In this document: positions 1 to 9,935 of the stretch, one piece after another
Layout of the letters: each line of letters begins with the position of its first letter
Numbering within the stretch: position 1 is the stretch's first letter
Origin: Piezodorus guildinii
Taxonomy: Eukaryota; Arthropoda; Insecta; Hemiptera; Pentatomidae
Reading direction: 5' to 3'
Assembly (NCBI GenBank): GCA_023052935.1
Contig: CM041293.1
Coordinates: 180,840,789-180,904,788, forward strand
DNA length: 64,000 bases
Program-made: the position numbers and the translations under genes
The notes under the pieces: generated by a model
What the model saw: only the letters and a program-made list of their open reading frames with translations
What the model was told of the DNA's origin: nothing
The model's database searches: none

Positions 1-235
1 TTTATCGTTAATTTTGTACTAATAACTTAGTAATTTAACGTTGTTGTTTTTTTTTTGCATTTAAATGCTTCCAAGATTTGTTTCTAAAATAACCATACAC
101 CACTTAAAATTTGATTGTTATGTATTCTTAATTACACAGTAAAGTTTAATTTGTCATAAACTTCACAAATCAGTAAAATATTTTCTTCAGTTATTTAAAA
201 AATGCGATTTATTCTCCACGGTAAAAATTAAAGTT
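1..235. other. AT-rich start of window, nothing recognised
   Basis: AT-rich sequence with no open frame, tandem repeat or match to the repeat families found elsewhere in the window. Confidence 0.5.
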
Positions 236-1055
236 TAATTTATTTTGAATTTACTTGTATTCTCTACTCGTCCTTTCCATCTTACACTCTCAGCTGTATA
301 CTGTCCTCCTGGTAACTCTCTTTCCTTTAACCAACTTGAAACCCTCTTCCGATCCTTAGGACCACGCTTCATTGCTGGAGGTGACTATAACGCTAAACAC
401 CAACGATGGGGTTGTCGAACATCCAACTCCCGTGTTAATGTCCTTTCTCGCGTCTCTAACTCCAATTGCTAAACTATCCTTTCTCCTATGAGCCCAACAT
501 ATTGGCCAACATCCCTCGAAAAACGTCCAGATATCCTTGATATATTTGGTTTCTCTCAGATATCATCCTCCCAATCCACAATCAAAACCCTAAATGACCT
601 TTCATCTGATCATAGCCCAGTTCTGCTTTCCTTGCACTCGAGCCTTGTTCCTAAACTCACCATTTCCACTCTGATTACAGGACGAGTAGACTGGGACGGA
701 TTCAGAAGTGACTTGGAAATCAAACTGAACTTATATATCCCACTTAAGACTAAACATGATATTGATAAAGCCGTTGAACAACTGACTGACTCAATTAGCA
801 GTAGCATACTTGACAACACTTCGACCATTAATACTACCAACTCACAGAAGACTACCCTGCCACAGCACATTCGAATCTTATTAAGGGAAAAACGCAGGGC
901 AAGATCAAAGTGGCATAGGACTAGATATCCATCAGACAAAACTTATTATAATAAACTGACTAACAGACTGAAAACAGAAATCAGAAAAACAAAAATTCAA
1001 AACTTACTCAACTTCACCAAAAAACTTACTATCACAAATAGATCATTATTGATTG
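236..1055 (+). pseudogene. Jockey-clade LINE ORF2 fragment (endonuclease part), broken
   Basis: Remnant of the apurinic-type endonuclease and following linker of a Jockey-clade ORF2. Two open pieces (245-472 and 488-1069) align with residues ~108-370 of the intact Jockey ORF2 at 52469-55147. Visible motifs are AVYCPPG, GGDYNAKHQRWG, SPTYWPT, LSSDHSPVLLSL and REKRRARSKWHRTR. The pieces are separated by a stop after the residues matching NSRG. The N-terminal ~110 residues and everything from the RT onward are missing, so it is truncated at both ends. Homology stops near 1050, and what follows (to ~1085) looks like an unrelated A-rich LINE tail. It cannot make a working protein. Family assignment is firm; the exact ends are not. 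Confidence 0.85.
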
Positions 1056-1085
1056 TTATACAATTGTAAATTCCAATAAATAAAT

Positions 1086-1521
1086 ATAAAAAAACAATAC
1101 AAAAAAACTTGTATTCTACTTTGTGCAACACTACGTGACGTGGGTTACCTGTATAGTTGTATGTATTACAGTTCTAATTGCAGGTGAATAATAAGACTTC
1201 CGTACTTCTTTGTACTCTCATGATTTGTAAGATTTTACTTTTGGCTTAATTTCGTAATGATCTTTACAAAAATCAGTGCAATGATAGCATTATACAACAT
1301 AAAAATAAACTCATTCCTAACGTTTATTTCTTTAGCTCACTAATAGTTTTGTTTGGTGCTCATTTTCATGGATTTGTCTCGTTAATTAAATCATTTGGTC
1401 TAAGGACTAAGAACGTGAATAATAATTTTATCATCACTTTTGTTTTCGTTTCGTTCGGAAATGAGCAAAATTATTATAGTTAATACCCTTAATATATATT
1501 TTTTTTTTTATTTAGAAAACT
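1086..1521. other. No recognised feature
   Basis: AT-rich DNA with no convincing ORF. I compared it by eye with 2007-2330 for paired LTRs around the Gypsy-derived ORF and saw none. Confidence 0.4.
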
Positions 1522-1935
1522 TTATAACTCGGGAACCAGCTGAGTTTCAGTCTGAATATACATAATTTGGAAATATCCATGATCCAACTCAATAAGGTAA
1601 TGTAGTTTTCCTAAGCGTTCGATCACGGTTCCGAATTTCCAGAGATCAGACCCTGAGTAATTTCTTGCTTGAACTCTATCGCCAGGTTGAAAAACTCGAA
1701 CTTTACCGTTTGAAGTTGATGGCTTATACGTTTTGACTGGTTTTATTGGGTGTAAACGTGTACGCAGTTGCCTGTTCAGGTGAAGTTCAGCTGGCGACTT
1801 ACCATTAGCGAGGTAATAAGATTGCAGTAACTGTGCTAATACCTGAGATTGAACGTTGAGTGTTTTCATGATCTCTTGGTTTTGAGCAAGTATAACCTCA
1901 TTTTGATTGACTGCTGGTTTGCTTGATTTTGACAT
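1522..1935 (-). CDS. Gypsy-derived ORF: Gag-like N-terminus joined to integrase C-terminus
   Basis: A 137-residue open frame. Residues ~1-43 are polar and Gln/Asn-rich (MSKSSKPAVNQNEV start), like the opening of some Ty3/Gypsy Gag proteins. From residue ~45 it becomes the C-terminal end of a Gypsy integrase: GKSPAELHLNRQLRTRL, then a Pro-rich linker, FQPGDRVQARNY, W-x-F-G-x-V-x-x-RLG and a final QLVPEL. The simplest reading is an in-frame internal deletion of a retrotransposon that removed most of gag, protease, RT, RNase H and the integrase core. Sixty-odd bases upstream of the ATG, at 2000-2006 (minus strand), is TGGCGAC, which fits the start of a tRNA primer-binding site and so supports a 5' leader. 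No LTR pair was recognised. The frame is intact; whether it is expressed is unknown. It has no catalytic domain. Confidence 0.65.
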   Translation of the reverse strand: MSKSSKPAVNQNEVILAQNQEIMKTLNVQSQVLAQLLQSYYLANGKSPAELHLNRQLRTRLHPIKPVKTYKPSTSNGKVRVFQPGDRVQARNYSGSDLWKFGTVIERLGKLHYLIELDHGYFQIMYIQTETQLVPEL

Positions 1936-2006
1936 TCTGGATTCTTATCGACTTGTTGTTATTGAAAATTACTTCTGATCTTACAGCACGTTCATCCACG
2001 TCGCCA

Positions 2007-2344
2007 TTTATTTGTTGTGTATTTCAAAACTTACAACTATTCACAATTCACAATTATTTTATTAGCTAACCATTACACAAGTTTAAAATCGAACAAATCT
2101 GAAAAAAAACCGTGGAAATATTTAAAACATGTGTTTTTTTTCTTTCTATAAACATATTTTATCGATCACATATCGATTAACACTTTAATATATAACACTA
2201 TGATATATATTTGTCATCTGTATTAGTTTCATAATACTTTTGAGATACCTTAGAAATTGGCTTTTTTTCATGCTTCGGAACTAATATTTACATATTTATA
2301 TAAATCTACATTGAATAAATGAAGATTACTGTTTACCTTCCAAA
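2007..2344. other. Possible remnant LTR/leader, otherwise unassigned
   Basis: Lies immediately outside the PBS-like TGGCGAC of the 1522-1935 element, where its 5' LTR would be expected. No repeat partner on the other side was found, so this stays unassigned. Confidence 0.25.
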
Positions 2345-2573
2345 TTTTAATTTTATTTATTATTCTATGAATGTGACATATTTTGTTTATTTATTTGTAT
2401 TTATTTTGTCTTCAAATTTTGTTATTTTATACGTTCATTTATTTTGATTTTATTTTATGTAATTTGACTTTCATTTTATTTATATTGTAAATATTGTATG
2501 AATGAGATCGTGTAACACTATTATTATTGTCTATTATGACAAATTGTAATATATACGAATAAAAAAAAAAAAT
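2345..2573 (+). mobile_element. Jockey subfamily A, 3' UTR-only copy
   Basis: Matches the last ~230 bp of the Jockey copies at 16258-21033 (minus) and 50800-55623 (plus), including the segment reading TGAATGAGATC, the TATTATTATTGTCTATTATG motif and the terminal AATATATACGAATAAA followed by an A run. It is a severely 5'-truncated retrotransposed copy with no coding sequence. No TSD was identified. Confidence 0.75.
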
Positions 2574-3469
2574 ATTATTTATTTTGTTAAAATAAATATT
2601 TTATTTTTCAGAAGACAAAATTTAGAAGATACATATATTTTTTTCCTAATTTCTTTGTTAGTTTTTTATGTATAGTACTTCATCTTATTTTATTATTGTA
2701 AATAATAATTAATTATGTTTATTTTGTCTATTGGCTAGACATATTATATATTTCAGTTGTACATAACTGCCATTCTTAGAGGACCTAGTTCCAGGATACA
2801 ATTTATAAGATAGTCAAAAATTTTTAGCGGCATGATCTGGACGATTTATAATGGATCGACCCGTATTTTGACTTTACAAGTTCACGCCGCTGCCGATTTT
2901 CAATATCTGCTCTGTGAGACGGCGTGTCATAGATTATTGCCTGTTTAGACCTGATAAAAGTTATACATTTGCAACCAGTCTAGTCAGGGCTTATTTTGCC
3001 ATTTGTCTAGGTCGAGAGGTGTTTTTTTTTTGTTTTGTTATTTATCCTAACCTCAGATTTCTGCCCATAAGTATAACTTGAAAGGCAGTTTTAATGTTTT
3101 TTTTAAATTTTTTTTGTCCTTATAAATTATAGATAATATGGATATAGAAATAAATACCGGTACTCTCCGCCCTATGGGACAGACTACCACCAAAAGGAAT
3201 GTGTTTTAAAAAACTAAATAAAGTTACTCTAAAAACATCGTAGAATGTGTTTTTTTAATAATAAATTTTGTTTTACGGTTTTTGAAAAATGAAGTGATTA
3301 GAGATTTTTAAGCGTTTGTACCTTCATAGGGGGTATGTTTAGAGTTGATCATTTTCATAATACCAATGATGAATAATAGTTAATTTTTATTCGGACATTT
3401 TATGCAATGTTATAGCAGATTCTAAATATTTTTCCGATAAGCTTTATAAGGAAATATACTTATTATATG

Positions 3470-3473
<4 letters not shown>
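2574..3473. other. No recognised feature
   Basis: Mixed AT-rich DNA with a slightly GC-richer stretch at ~2865-3010. No ORF or match to local repeat families. Confidence 0.4.
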
Positions 3474-3517
<44 letters not shown>

Positions 3518-3756
3518 TATAATTTAGACATAACTAACCTGAGGTTCTGCTTTGAGGTTAGAGGCCTGGTGAGGATGCGGGTGGAGAGATCTCTTGTGAA
3601 CATGAGGGTGCTCGAATAGGTAGTAGTCCTTTAGGCTTCCGATCTGAAACACATTAACATTCCTTTGAACCTCTTGTCATTGTCAGCCTATGTATATATA
3701 TATATATATATATATTGTTCGATCTTCTCGATTTGAAGTTCTCGACTGTTGATAAT
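3474..3756. repeat. (TA)n microsatellites flanking unassigned sequence
   Basis: TA dinucleotide tracts at ~3474-3523 and ~3694-3715 enclose ~170 bp of more complex, unrecognised sequence. A third short TA tract (~4371-4386) sits on the far side of the foldback element, so the foldback lies within TA-rich DNA. Confidence 0.8.
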
Positions 3757-4374
3757 TTAAGTTTCTGTTGTTCTCAGGTTTCAGTCAATGAATAAACAAT
3801 TTTATCTATGCGACGTTTCGAGAATTTATTGTTCTCATAATCATGCCTTAATAATGGAAAAACAGAAAATTAATATTATTATACAATAATTAATATATGA
3901 TGTTATTGTTAGAGATATAGAAAAGAATACATTGAACAATGAATAATCATACAGTAGTTACATAGATATTTTAAATTAGGATATACATTAAAGATAAAAA
4001 TAAAAAAGTTCTTTCGTTCGTAAAAAATTCTTTCTTTATTTTTCAGTGTTCTTTCAAAGTTTGTAGGCTAAACATGTCTAATTAAGACACTATTTTGTCC
4101 AAAATTGTTAGTTATTTTTATAATTATATCTTTAATGTAAATCCTAATTTAAAATATCTATGTAACTACTGTATGATTATTCATTGTTCAATGTATTCTT
4201 TTCCATATCTCTAACAATAACATCATATATTAATTATTGTATAATAATATTAATGTCCTGTTTTTTAGTTTTTCCATTGTTAAGGCATGATTATGAGAAC
4301 AATAAATTCTCGAAACGTCGCATAGATAAAATTGTTTATTCTTTGACTAAAACCTGATAACAACAGAAACTTAT
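3757..4374. mobile_element. Foldback element with ~240-bp inverted arms
   Basis: The left arm (about 3757-4008) and right arm (about 4110-4374) are near-identical inverted copies. They begin and end with TAAGTTTCTGTTGTT / AACAACAGAAACTTA and share the segment ATCTATGCGACGTTTCGAGA and its complement. The loop is ~100 bp and noncoding. Each arm carries a small internal hairpin, GAGAA-N7-TTCTC, next to GAAACGTCGC. The element sits between (TA)n tracts. It encodes nothing. It may be a foldback transposon or two head-to-head copies of one short repeat; the sequence alone does not decide. Confidence 0.8.
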
Positions 4375-5027
4375 ATATATATATATCACCTAGACTATCA
4401 TAAATTAAGTGACTTCAGATCATTTAAACTAGTAACTTCTTTATTATGGAAGAATTCTGACCTGCACATTGCTACCAGCCTGGTGACGTTGCTTTTACCG
4501 ATCATTTCGACTTATCCGTATTTATTAAAATTTTTAATTTAATATATAAAAATTGTACATCTTATATTTACTCAGCATGTGGACAATAAATTGCAAAAGA
4601 ACTCAGCCAATACGCTTCATATATAATTCCGAAATATATCATCTATATAAAAAAAAAAAATCGCCAGAATATATTTTTCGCCTTTTTCTTCTTCCTGTCA
4701 GATTAAGTAATAAGGAATCCATTTCCTCAGGATTCGTTCGGTGAAGAAAACATAAAATAAGAAAATAAAATGTAGGAAAGAAGGGAGCAGTCGATAAAGC
4801 AGAAGAAGAAGAAAGGTGAATTTTGATAAACTGTTTGACATGAAATATATCCCGCCTCGCCAGGACCGGGAAACTTCTTCAAGCGTGCCTTATCACACCA
4901 GCCTCAATTTAATCTCGTCTTGGAAGGACACAAAAATTTATATCTTTTCCTTTAAATATGACACAATTATACATCATCAATCTTTAAGGTTAAAAAACAT
5001 AAACTTCAATTTTATTATTGCAAATAA
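4375..5027. other. No recognised feature
   Basis: AT-rich, with A-rich runs near 4650 and 4745-4815. Short open frames here (63 and 104 codons) show no recognisable motif; the second runs into the SINE. Confidence 0.4.
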
Positions 5028-5040
5028 GTTTGTTCATTCG

Positions 5041-5321
5041 GGGATCACATGTAGCTGGGTGGCTAGCATAACAACCTCCTATGCCAAAGGTCACTGGTTC
5101 AAACACGCAGGTGGTCATAGGATTTTTTAATGGGAGTAAAAATTCCTTAGTTATGCCGTCCTTCGTAGGGGACGTTAAAAGGTGGTCCCGAGCCTTGCGA
5201 TGTCAGGTACTCGTTAAAGATCCCTATAATAATAAAACCTGAATAGCCGAAATTCGGAACTCCCACTGTAGCATCGTCCGATTAGCCACAGTAGCATAAA
5301 GTGACGTTAAATAAATAAACA
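5041..5321 (+). mobile_element. tRNA-derived SINE, family 1, with 13-bp TSD
   Basis: 281-bp SINE flanked by perfect direct repeats GTTTGTTCATTCG (5028-5040 and 5322-5334). The head has a pol III A-box-like GTAGCTGGGTGGCTAGC and a B-box-like GGTCACTGGTTCAAAC. The body carries GGGACGTTAAAAGGTGGTCC and TCAGGTACTCGTTAAAGATC, and the tail ends in GTGACGTTAAATAAATAAA. It matches a second full copy at 46857-47143 and a degraded one at 9528-9640. It is noncoding and needs a LINE partner, which is not identified here. Confidence 0.93.
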
Positions 5322-5334
5322 GTTTGTTCATTCG

Positions 5335-5876
5335 TTTAACGGCCTGTTTATGCTAGTGGGTCTAATTAGACGATGATAAAGTAAATTAAAGTCTTAAAAT
5401 TTGCCTATCCAGGTTTAATTATAGTATGTATTTAACGAGGCATTAACTCAATTAATCCAAAAATATAATAATTTATGTTATTATTTTACTAAATCAAAAA
5501 TAAATGGTATTATCTAACCAATCCTTTTTTTTTTTTTTTTTTTTTTTTGTACAGTCATATTAAGATTGTTTAGATCTATCATCACTACCGATAAATTATA
5601 TTATTAAATTTCAGTCCTACATGATAAATTAAAAAAATAATACATTTTGAATTGCAAGAGAATTCGGTTTTATGTAATATGTTCCTGGAGTTATTTCAGC
5701 TCTTTATAAATATGCTCCAGGAAGTTAAAAGGGATTTCCTACAATGGTTAGAAAGTTGACAGAACATGCGCCGTAGATTTGTTTTTTTCTTTTTAACAGA
5801 TGCGAGGTCAGACTAGAAATCTGAGTCTGATTTTTAAACTAAACTTTAATACAGCTTTAGAATTTTCAAAGATACC
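5335..5876. other. No recognised feature; poly(T) at ~5525-5548
   Basis: AT-rich, with a 24-base T run. No ORF of note and no match to the window's repeat families. Confidence 0.4.
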
Positions 5877-6459
5877 GACTACTCAACAGAAAATCTGAAC
5901 TTACAGTTGACAACAAATTATTAATCTACAGGACAATACTGAAGCCCATCTGGACCTACGGACTTGAACTGTGGGGGACAGCTAAAGGTACTAACATCAA
6001 ACGCATTCGATCCTTTAAATCCAAAGTCCTCCGTACAATAGTAAATGCTCCTTATTATGTTTCCAACTATACCTTGCACCACGACCTTAATGTTCCTTTT
6101 ATTTCAGACCTAATTCCATCCAAATTTTCTAAATTCCACCAGAATCTCATTCATCATCCTAATCCTCTAGCTCAATACCTATCCAGCTCCACTCATCCAT
6201 ACAACCCACCTAGAAGGTTGAAACGGCACTGGCCCCGCGACCTTTTGTAAATATATTGGAGTTCTAGCACTGGCTAGATTCTCCACTCAATGTGATGTAT
6301 GTATGAGTGTGTGTATGTGTATATAGGTATAAGTGAATTCTTGACTTTATTGCATTGATTCATTATTGTGTATATATTTTATTGTAATTTTATGCTGTGT
6401 AAATATTGCATGAATGTAGTATATATGATATCTTTCAGCACTACTATTGATGTCCAAAT
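5877..6459 (+). pseudogene. Jockey subfamily B, 5'-truncated 3' end of ORF2 plus 3' UTR
   Basis: Encodes the C-terminal ~125 residues of a Jockey ORF2. The visible order is NRKSELTVDNKLLIYRTILKP-type sequence, then WTYGLELWGTAK, SNIKRI, HHDLNVPFISDLIPSKFSKF and a final RPRDLL-like end at ~6248. The 3' UTR (GGAGTTCTAGCACTGGCTAG onward) differs from subfamily A but matches the copy at 42170-42772. The extreme 3' end is cut at ~6459, where the other copy continues for ~50 bp into its A-rich tail. A nonfunctional fragment. Confidence 0.85.
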
Positions 6460-6510
6460 TTTCAAAGAGTTGACCAAATTCTATGATCCGCATGAGCATT
6501 ATACAAAAAA

Positions 6511-7410
6511 TCTGGTGCGGGCAACACACGACTTTCACTTACCTCCATTTTTAAAATCAATGAAAGAATTTTCAAATAGAGTTAGAGATAAAAATACGTG
6601 AGATTATTAAGGAATTAATCAAATTGAATTTATATAGAAACATGTGTTTTATTAAAAAATCTATTATATTATTATCTTAAATAATCAGATTTATCTTCTT
6701 TTCATCACTCTCCATTAACTTCTAAAAGCTTGTGTATGAGATGATATTTTTTCTAAAATCTTTAGCTTTCCAACGGTATATCATTCATGTATACTACTGC
6801 TCTTAAGTTTAAAAACGAAAAATTGCATTAAAATAATATTTTTTCTGTTTTCTCCTTTAGTTGGGTATCGAATTTATTCAATTTATATATTTACCTGTTT
6901 TTCATCAGCGCTAACAAGATAATCTAGTTATTATTATTGAATCTAAAAAATTAAAGGTACTTTAGAGGAAGAAAATTTAAAATATCGGCATTTAAGCCCT
7001 GTCAGACCATTTTTATCCAAATAAAACCTACATGATATTAAAGCCCATTTAATTTTACATCGATATAGCGAGTTTAATCAAAATCGTCGGAACCGTTTTT
7101 GAGAAAATCGAAAAAAGGTGCAAAATGCATGGTATAAAGTGCCTCTTCTGGTAAGCTCATTTTGATGAAAAAAGTTTTGTCACGTCTCGGGCGTATAGTT
7201 GTCTTAAATATGAGATTTCAGTTTCATAGGACTTACCGTTTCTTCCCGGGAGTTACCACAGACACACACACACACACAGACCTTTTTGCGGGACTTGGTT
7301 ATTTGGACTCAGGGGACCCTAAAACGTGTATTTCCGTTGAAAACTGGAATTCGAAAATTTTCACGATCGCAATACTTTCCTTACTATATATAGTAAGTGA
7401 AAGTAAAAAG
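6511..7410 (+). mobile_element. HINE-like non-autonomous element, copy A (complete, ~900 bp)
   Basis: Best reference copy of the most abundant family in the window. The 5' end is TCTGGTGCGGGCAACACACG preceded by an A run. It is followed by a 12-bp subterminal motif ACTTTCACTTAC, which is repeated inverted (GTAAGTGAAAGT) at the 3' end. There it forms one arm of a hairpin at 7374-7404 (ACTTTCCTTAC - short TA loop - GTAAGTGAAAGT). A CA microsatellite lies at ~7258-7280. It ends in AAAAAG. A 5' TC, matching subterminal inverted repeats, a 3' hairpin, an internal microsatellite and no coding capacity are the hallmarks of HINE/DINE-1-type Helentron derivatives. The superfamily call is inference; the repeat structure is seen directly. 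Confidence 0.8.
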
Positions 7411-7517
7411 TCAACTTATTAAAAGATTTTAAATTAAAAGATTCTGTTTTAGATAATAAAGTAAGGAAGTAGTTGTAGCTATTATTATTATTATTGCTTA
7501 TTTATTCAACGGAACAA
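7411..7517. other. AT-rich spacer with (ATT)n
   Basis: Short spacer containing ATTATTATTATT near 7480, next to the SINE fragment. Confidence 0.4.
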
Positions 7518-7735
7518 ATCCCATCGAACCCCAGTCCCGGAGGGACCTAATCCAGCATTTAAATTAATGGGAATTCACTTACAGTCTCTCCCCGGGTATT
7601 TGAGACCTATCAGCTAACTGGTGACCACTCACAAAAATAGGCGTAGGGAATGATGATTTAACCCTATAAAATTTTAGGGAAAAACTACATAACACTAGAA
7701 GAAGATATATATATATTCAACTATAGTTCTACATA
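7518..7735 (+). mobile_element. SINE family 2, partial copy without head
   Basis: Matches the 3' two-thirds of the complete SINE at 41817-42099: CGAACCCCAGTCCCGGAGG, TCTCCCCGGGTAT, ATAGGCGTAGGGA and the CCCTATAAAATTT motif. The A-box half of the tRNA-like head is missing and the 3' end is degraded. No TSD was recognised. Confidence 0.8.
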
Positions 7736-7859
7736 ATTTTTAATTATGGTAATTTTGACTGTTAGCCAGGCATGTTGTATATTCAACGGTACATATTTAT
7801 AATTCTTAAAGAACCGATGTCCAGAATAATTTATTTTGTAATATATCCTAATTAATAAA

Positions 7860-7937
7860 TATTTTCACACACACATATAATATATATATTAAAATATATA
7901 TATATATATATAATATAATATGTGTATATGTGAAATT
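7860..7937. repeat. Imperfect AT palindrome (cruciform-prone)
   Basis: TTTCACACACACATATAAT at the left mirrors ATATGTGTATATGTGAAA at the right, with alternating TA between. It is probably an expanded dinucleotide tract rather than an element. Confidence 0.6.
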
Positions 7938-8589
7938 AACAACTAAAATGTATGGAATGATTTAATTTCGATCACATTTTTACTTAAAAACTATATTATT
8001 CATCAAATATTAGTTGAATTATAATATAAGTTACGACATGGAATATTTGCTGTAGCTGAGGATAACAAGGCAATACCCAGTATTCTTTATGAGTACTGAG
8101 TACGCAGAGCCGGATTCAAACCCACGAGAGAGCTAACGCAAACACATTGCTAGATCCGACTATGAATAATGAGGGAAGAGATTAGACCGTAATGTGGACT
8201 GCCGGTGGGCAGTGGTGGTGCACTTAAGAGAATTACCCCGCTGACCGCCGCCGCAGGATATGCAAATGTCCTCGTCGAATATCCTGCGCCCCCTCCCTTA
8301 ATTTTTACCCCCTCCCACCCACCTCTCCCCTCTTTGACTAAGGATTAAGTGCTACGCTATTATCCGGGTAAACAGCGTAATAAGTCATCCGTCCTTATAA
8401 ATGATAGTTTCAGCTTCGAAACAACAAACTACATTAGCTCTGCTATTTTAAGAAACTCCATCCTGGAGTTAATTTCTTTGCAAGTTTAAATTGAATACTG
8501 ACTGCTTCTAATGGTTATCCGATATATTTGAATAAAAAAACAAAAAAACAGCTGCTATCCAAAACATGGAATATACAGAAAAAGAAAGT
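7938..8589. other. Unassigned; contains a possible degraded tRNA-SINE head
   Basis: At ~8110-8135, CCGGATTCAAACCCACGA reads on the minus strand like a B box (GGGTTTGAATCCGG), suggesting an old minus-strand SINE head. The GC-rich stretch 8190-8340 is unrecognised. No coding signal. Confidence 0.35.
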
Positions 8590-9407
8590 ATTCCAATACA
8601 TGTTACGACGATTTTGCACGTTTTCCAGTCCAAATAACAACGTTTTTAACCCCGAACTGAAAAACTCTGAGCTTTGAAGTGAAACAAAATCTGCAAAATC
8701 ACTTTTCACTTGATCATCATTTTCAAAAAGTTTTCCTTTGACTAAGTTGTCTAAATTCCTGAACAGGTGGTAATCTGTTGGAGAAAAGTCGGGAGAATAT
8801 GGTGGGTGCTGAAGAACTTCGTAGCCCAGTTCTTTCAATTTTTGCACGGCATGTTTTGAAACATGGGGTCTTGCTGGCGCTCGGTGAGATCATGAGGTAC
8901 CCATGTATCGTTTTTTTTTTACTTTCCCAATACACTTTCAATGTCTGGAAACGGTAGATGCACTTGCATTTAGTTGTGCTGAGAGTCCTTTAACTGTTTG
9001 GAAGGGGCTTTCTTGTACTTTATTTTTAAGGACATCGTTGTCTACTACGGACGTAGGTCTTCCTTGGAGCAAGTTTTCCAAGTCGGTATCCCAAGCTGAA
9101 AACTTAGAAAACCAACGGCGGATGGTCCGTTCATTAACACTCCCTTCCCCAAACGCCTTGCAAATATTTCTAGTGGCCTCAGCTGCTGAATGGCCGAGTT
9201 TAAACTCGTACAAAAATACTCGAAAATCGCGTGTTTCCATGTTCATATTTGGAGGTATACTAAAAAGTGGGTAATTGATTGGGAAGCTAATGTTTATAAT
9301 ACAAAGGTAGAGGATTGGTAACTGTTTACTTTAAATGTGTAAACATTCGGAAGAAAACGACTGAGACCTGCAAAATCCTTTATGTATTTCAGAAACTATA
9401 AAATAAA
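8590..9407 (-). pseudogene. Mariner (cecropia/Hsmar1-like), internally deleted copy M1
   Basis: A minus-strand transposase remnant. The N-terminal part (8938-9246) starts MNMETRDFRVFLYEF and has the helix-turn-helix region EFKLGHSAAEATRNI...RRWFSKFSA, then the KVQESPF and LNASASTVSRHLKCIG segments. After a frame break in an A run near 8915 the reading resumes as WVPHDLTERQ. It then jumps directly to ARPHVSKHAVQKLKELGYEVLQHPPYSPDFSPTDYHLF. The ~120 residues that normally lie between, with the first two catalytic aspartates, are absent. Only the third (SPTDYH) remains. Both outer terminal repeats are missing: the right end stops at CTATAAAA (~9407) and the left end diverges after ~8595. Confidence 0.87.
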
Positions 9408-9527
9408 ATAAAGTAGAAAAGAGCAATTTTTTAAATTATATTAGTAATAAAGATATATAATATACCGTAAGAAAGCTGAAGAATAAGAAAAAATGTTAAA
9501 TTATATACTAAGCAGTGGAAGGTAATA

Positions 9528-9640
9528 CGGAATAATAGCTTTTTATGCCCAAGGTCTCGCGTTCAGAACCGCAGATGGTCCTAGAATTTATATCATAATG
9601 AAACCAGTAGTCGTGATATGCCATTATCCTTTGAATATTT
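9528..9640 (+). mobile_element. SINE family 1, degraded fragment
   Basis: Aligns with the B-box half of the SINE at 46857-47143 (GGTCTCGCGTTCAGAACCGC against GGTCACGGGTTCAAAACCGC, then GGTCCTAGAATTT). It has many substitutions and is an old copy. Confidence 0.65.
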
Positions 9641-9739
9641 ACTTTTCACATTACTTAATTTCCTATCAACACTCAAATAAACAGTTATACCCTCATATTG
9701 TTATTTGAAAAAGTAAACCATTGAGTAATAATTGTTCAA
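9641..9739. other. Spacer
   Basis: AT-rich with no recognised content. Confidence 0.4.
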
Positions 9740-9935
9740 CTCTTAACATCTTTGGTGATTCTTAAATTGTTTATAATTTATATAATTACCCGTTGTTTAT
9801 TAATGATGACGTAACTAATATTTTTGAATCTACAAAATTAAAGGTACTTAAGAGGAAAAAATATTTAAAATATCGGCTTTTCAGAACTGTTAGACTATTT
9901 CATTCAGAATTAAAAGGGTCTATCCTTAGCACTCT
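9740..9935 (+). mobile_element. HINE-like element, internal fragment
   Basis: Matches the middle of copy A: AATCTACAAAATTAAAGGTAC, then an AGAGGAA-type purine stretch, AAAATATCGGC and AGACTATTTCATTCAGAAT. Both termini are missing. Confidence 0.7.

Noticed and set aside
4816..5130. 104-codon open frame
   Set aside because: Its last third lies in a SINE inserted with a clear TSD, and the remainder has no recognisable motif.
7162..7422. 86-codon open frame in HINE copy A
   Set aside because: Not open in other copies and spans the CA microsatellite. The family looks noncoding.
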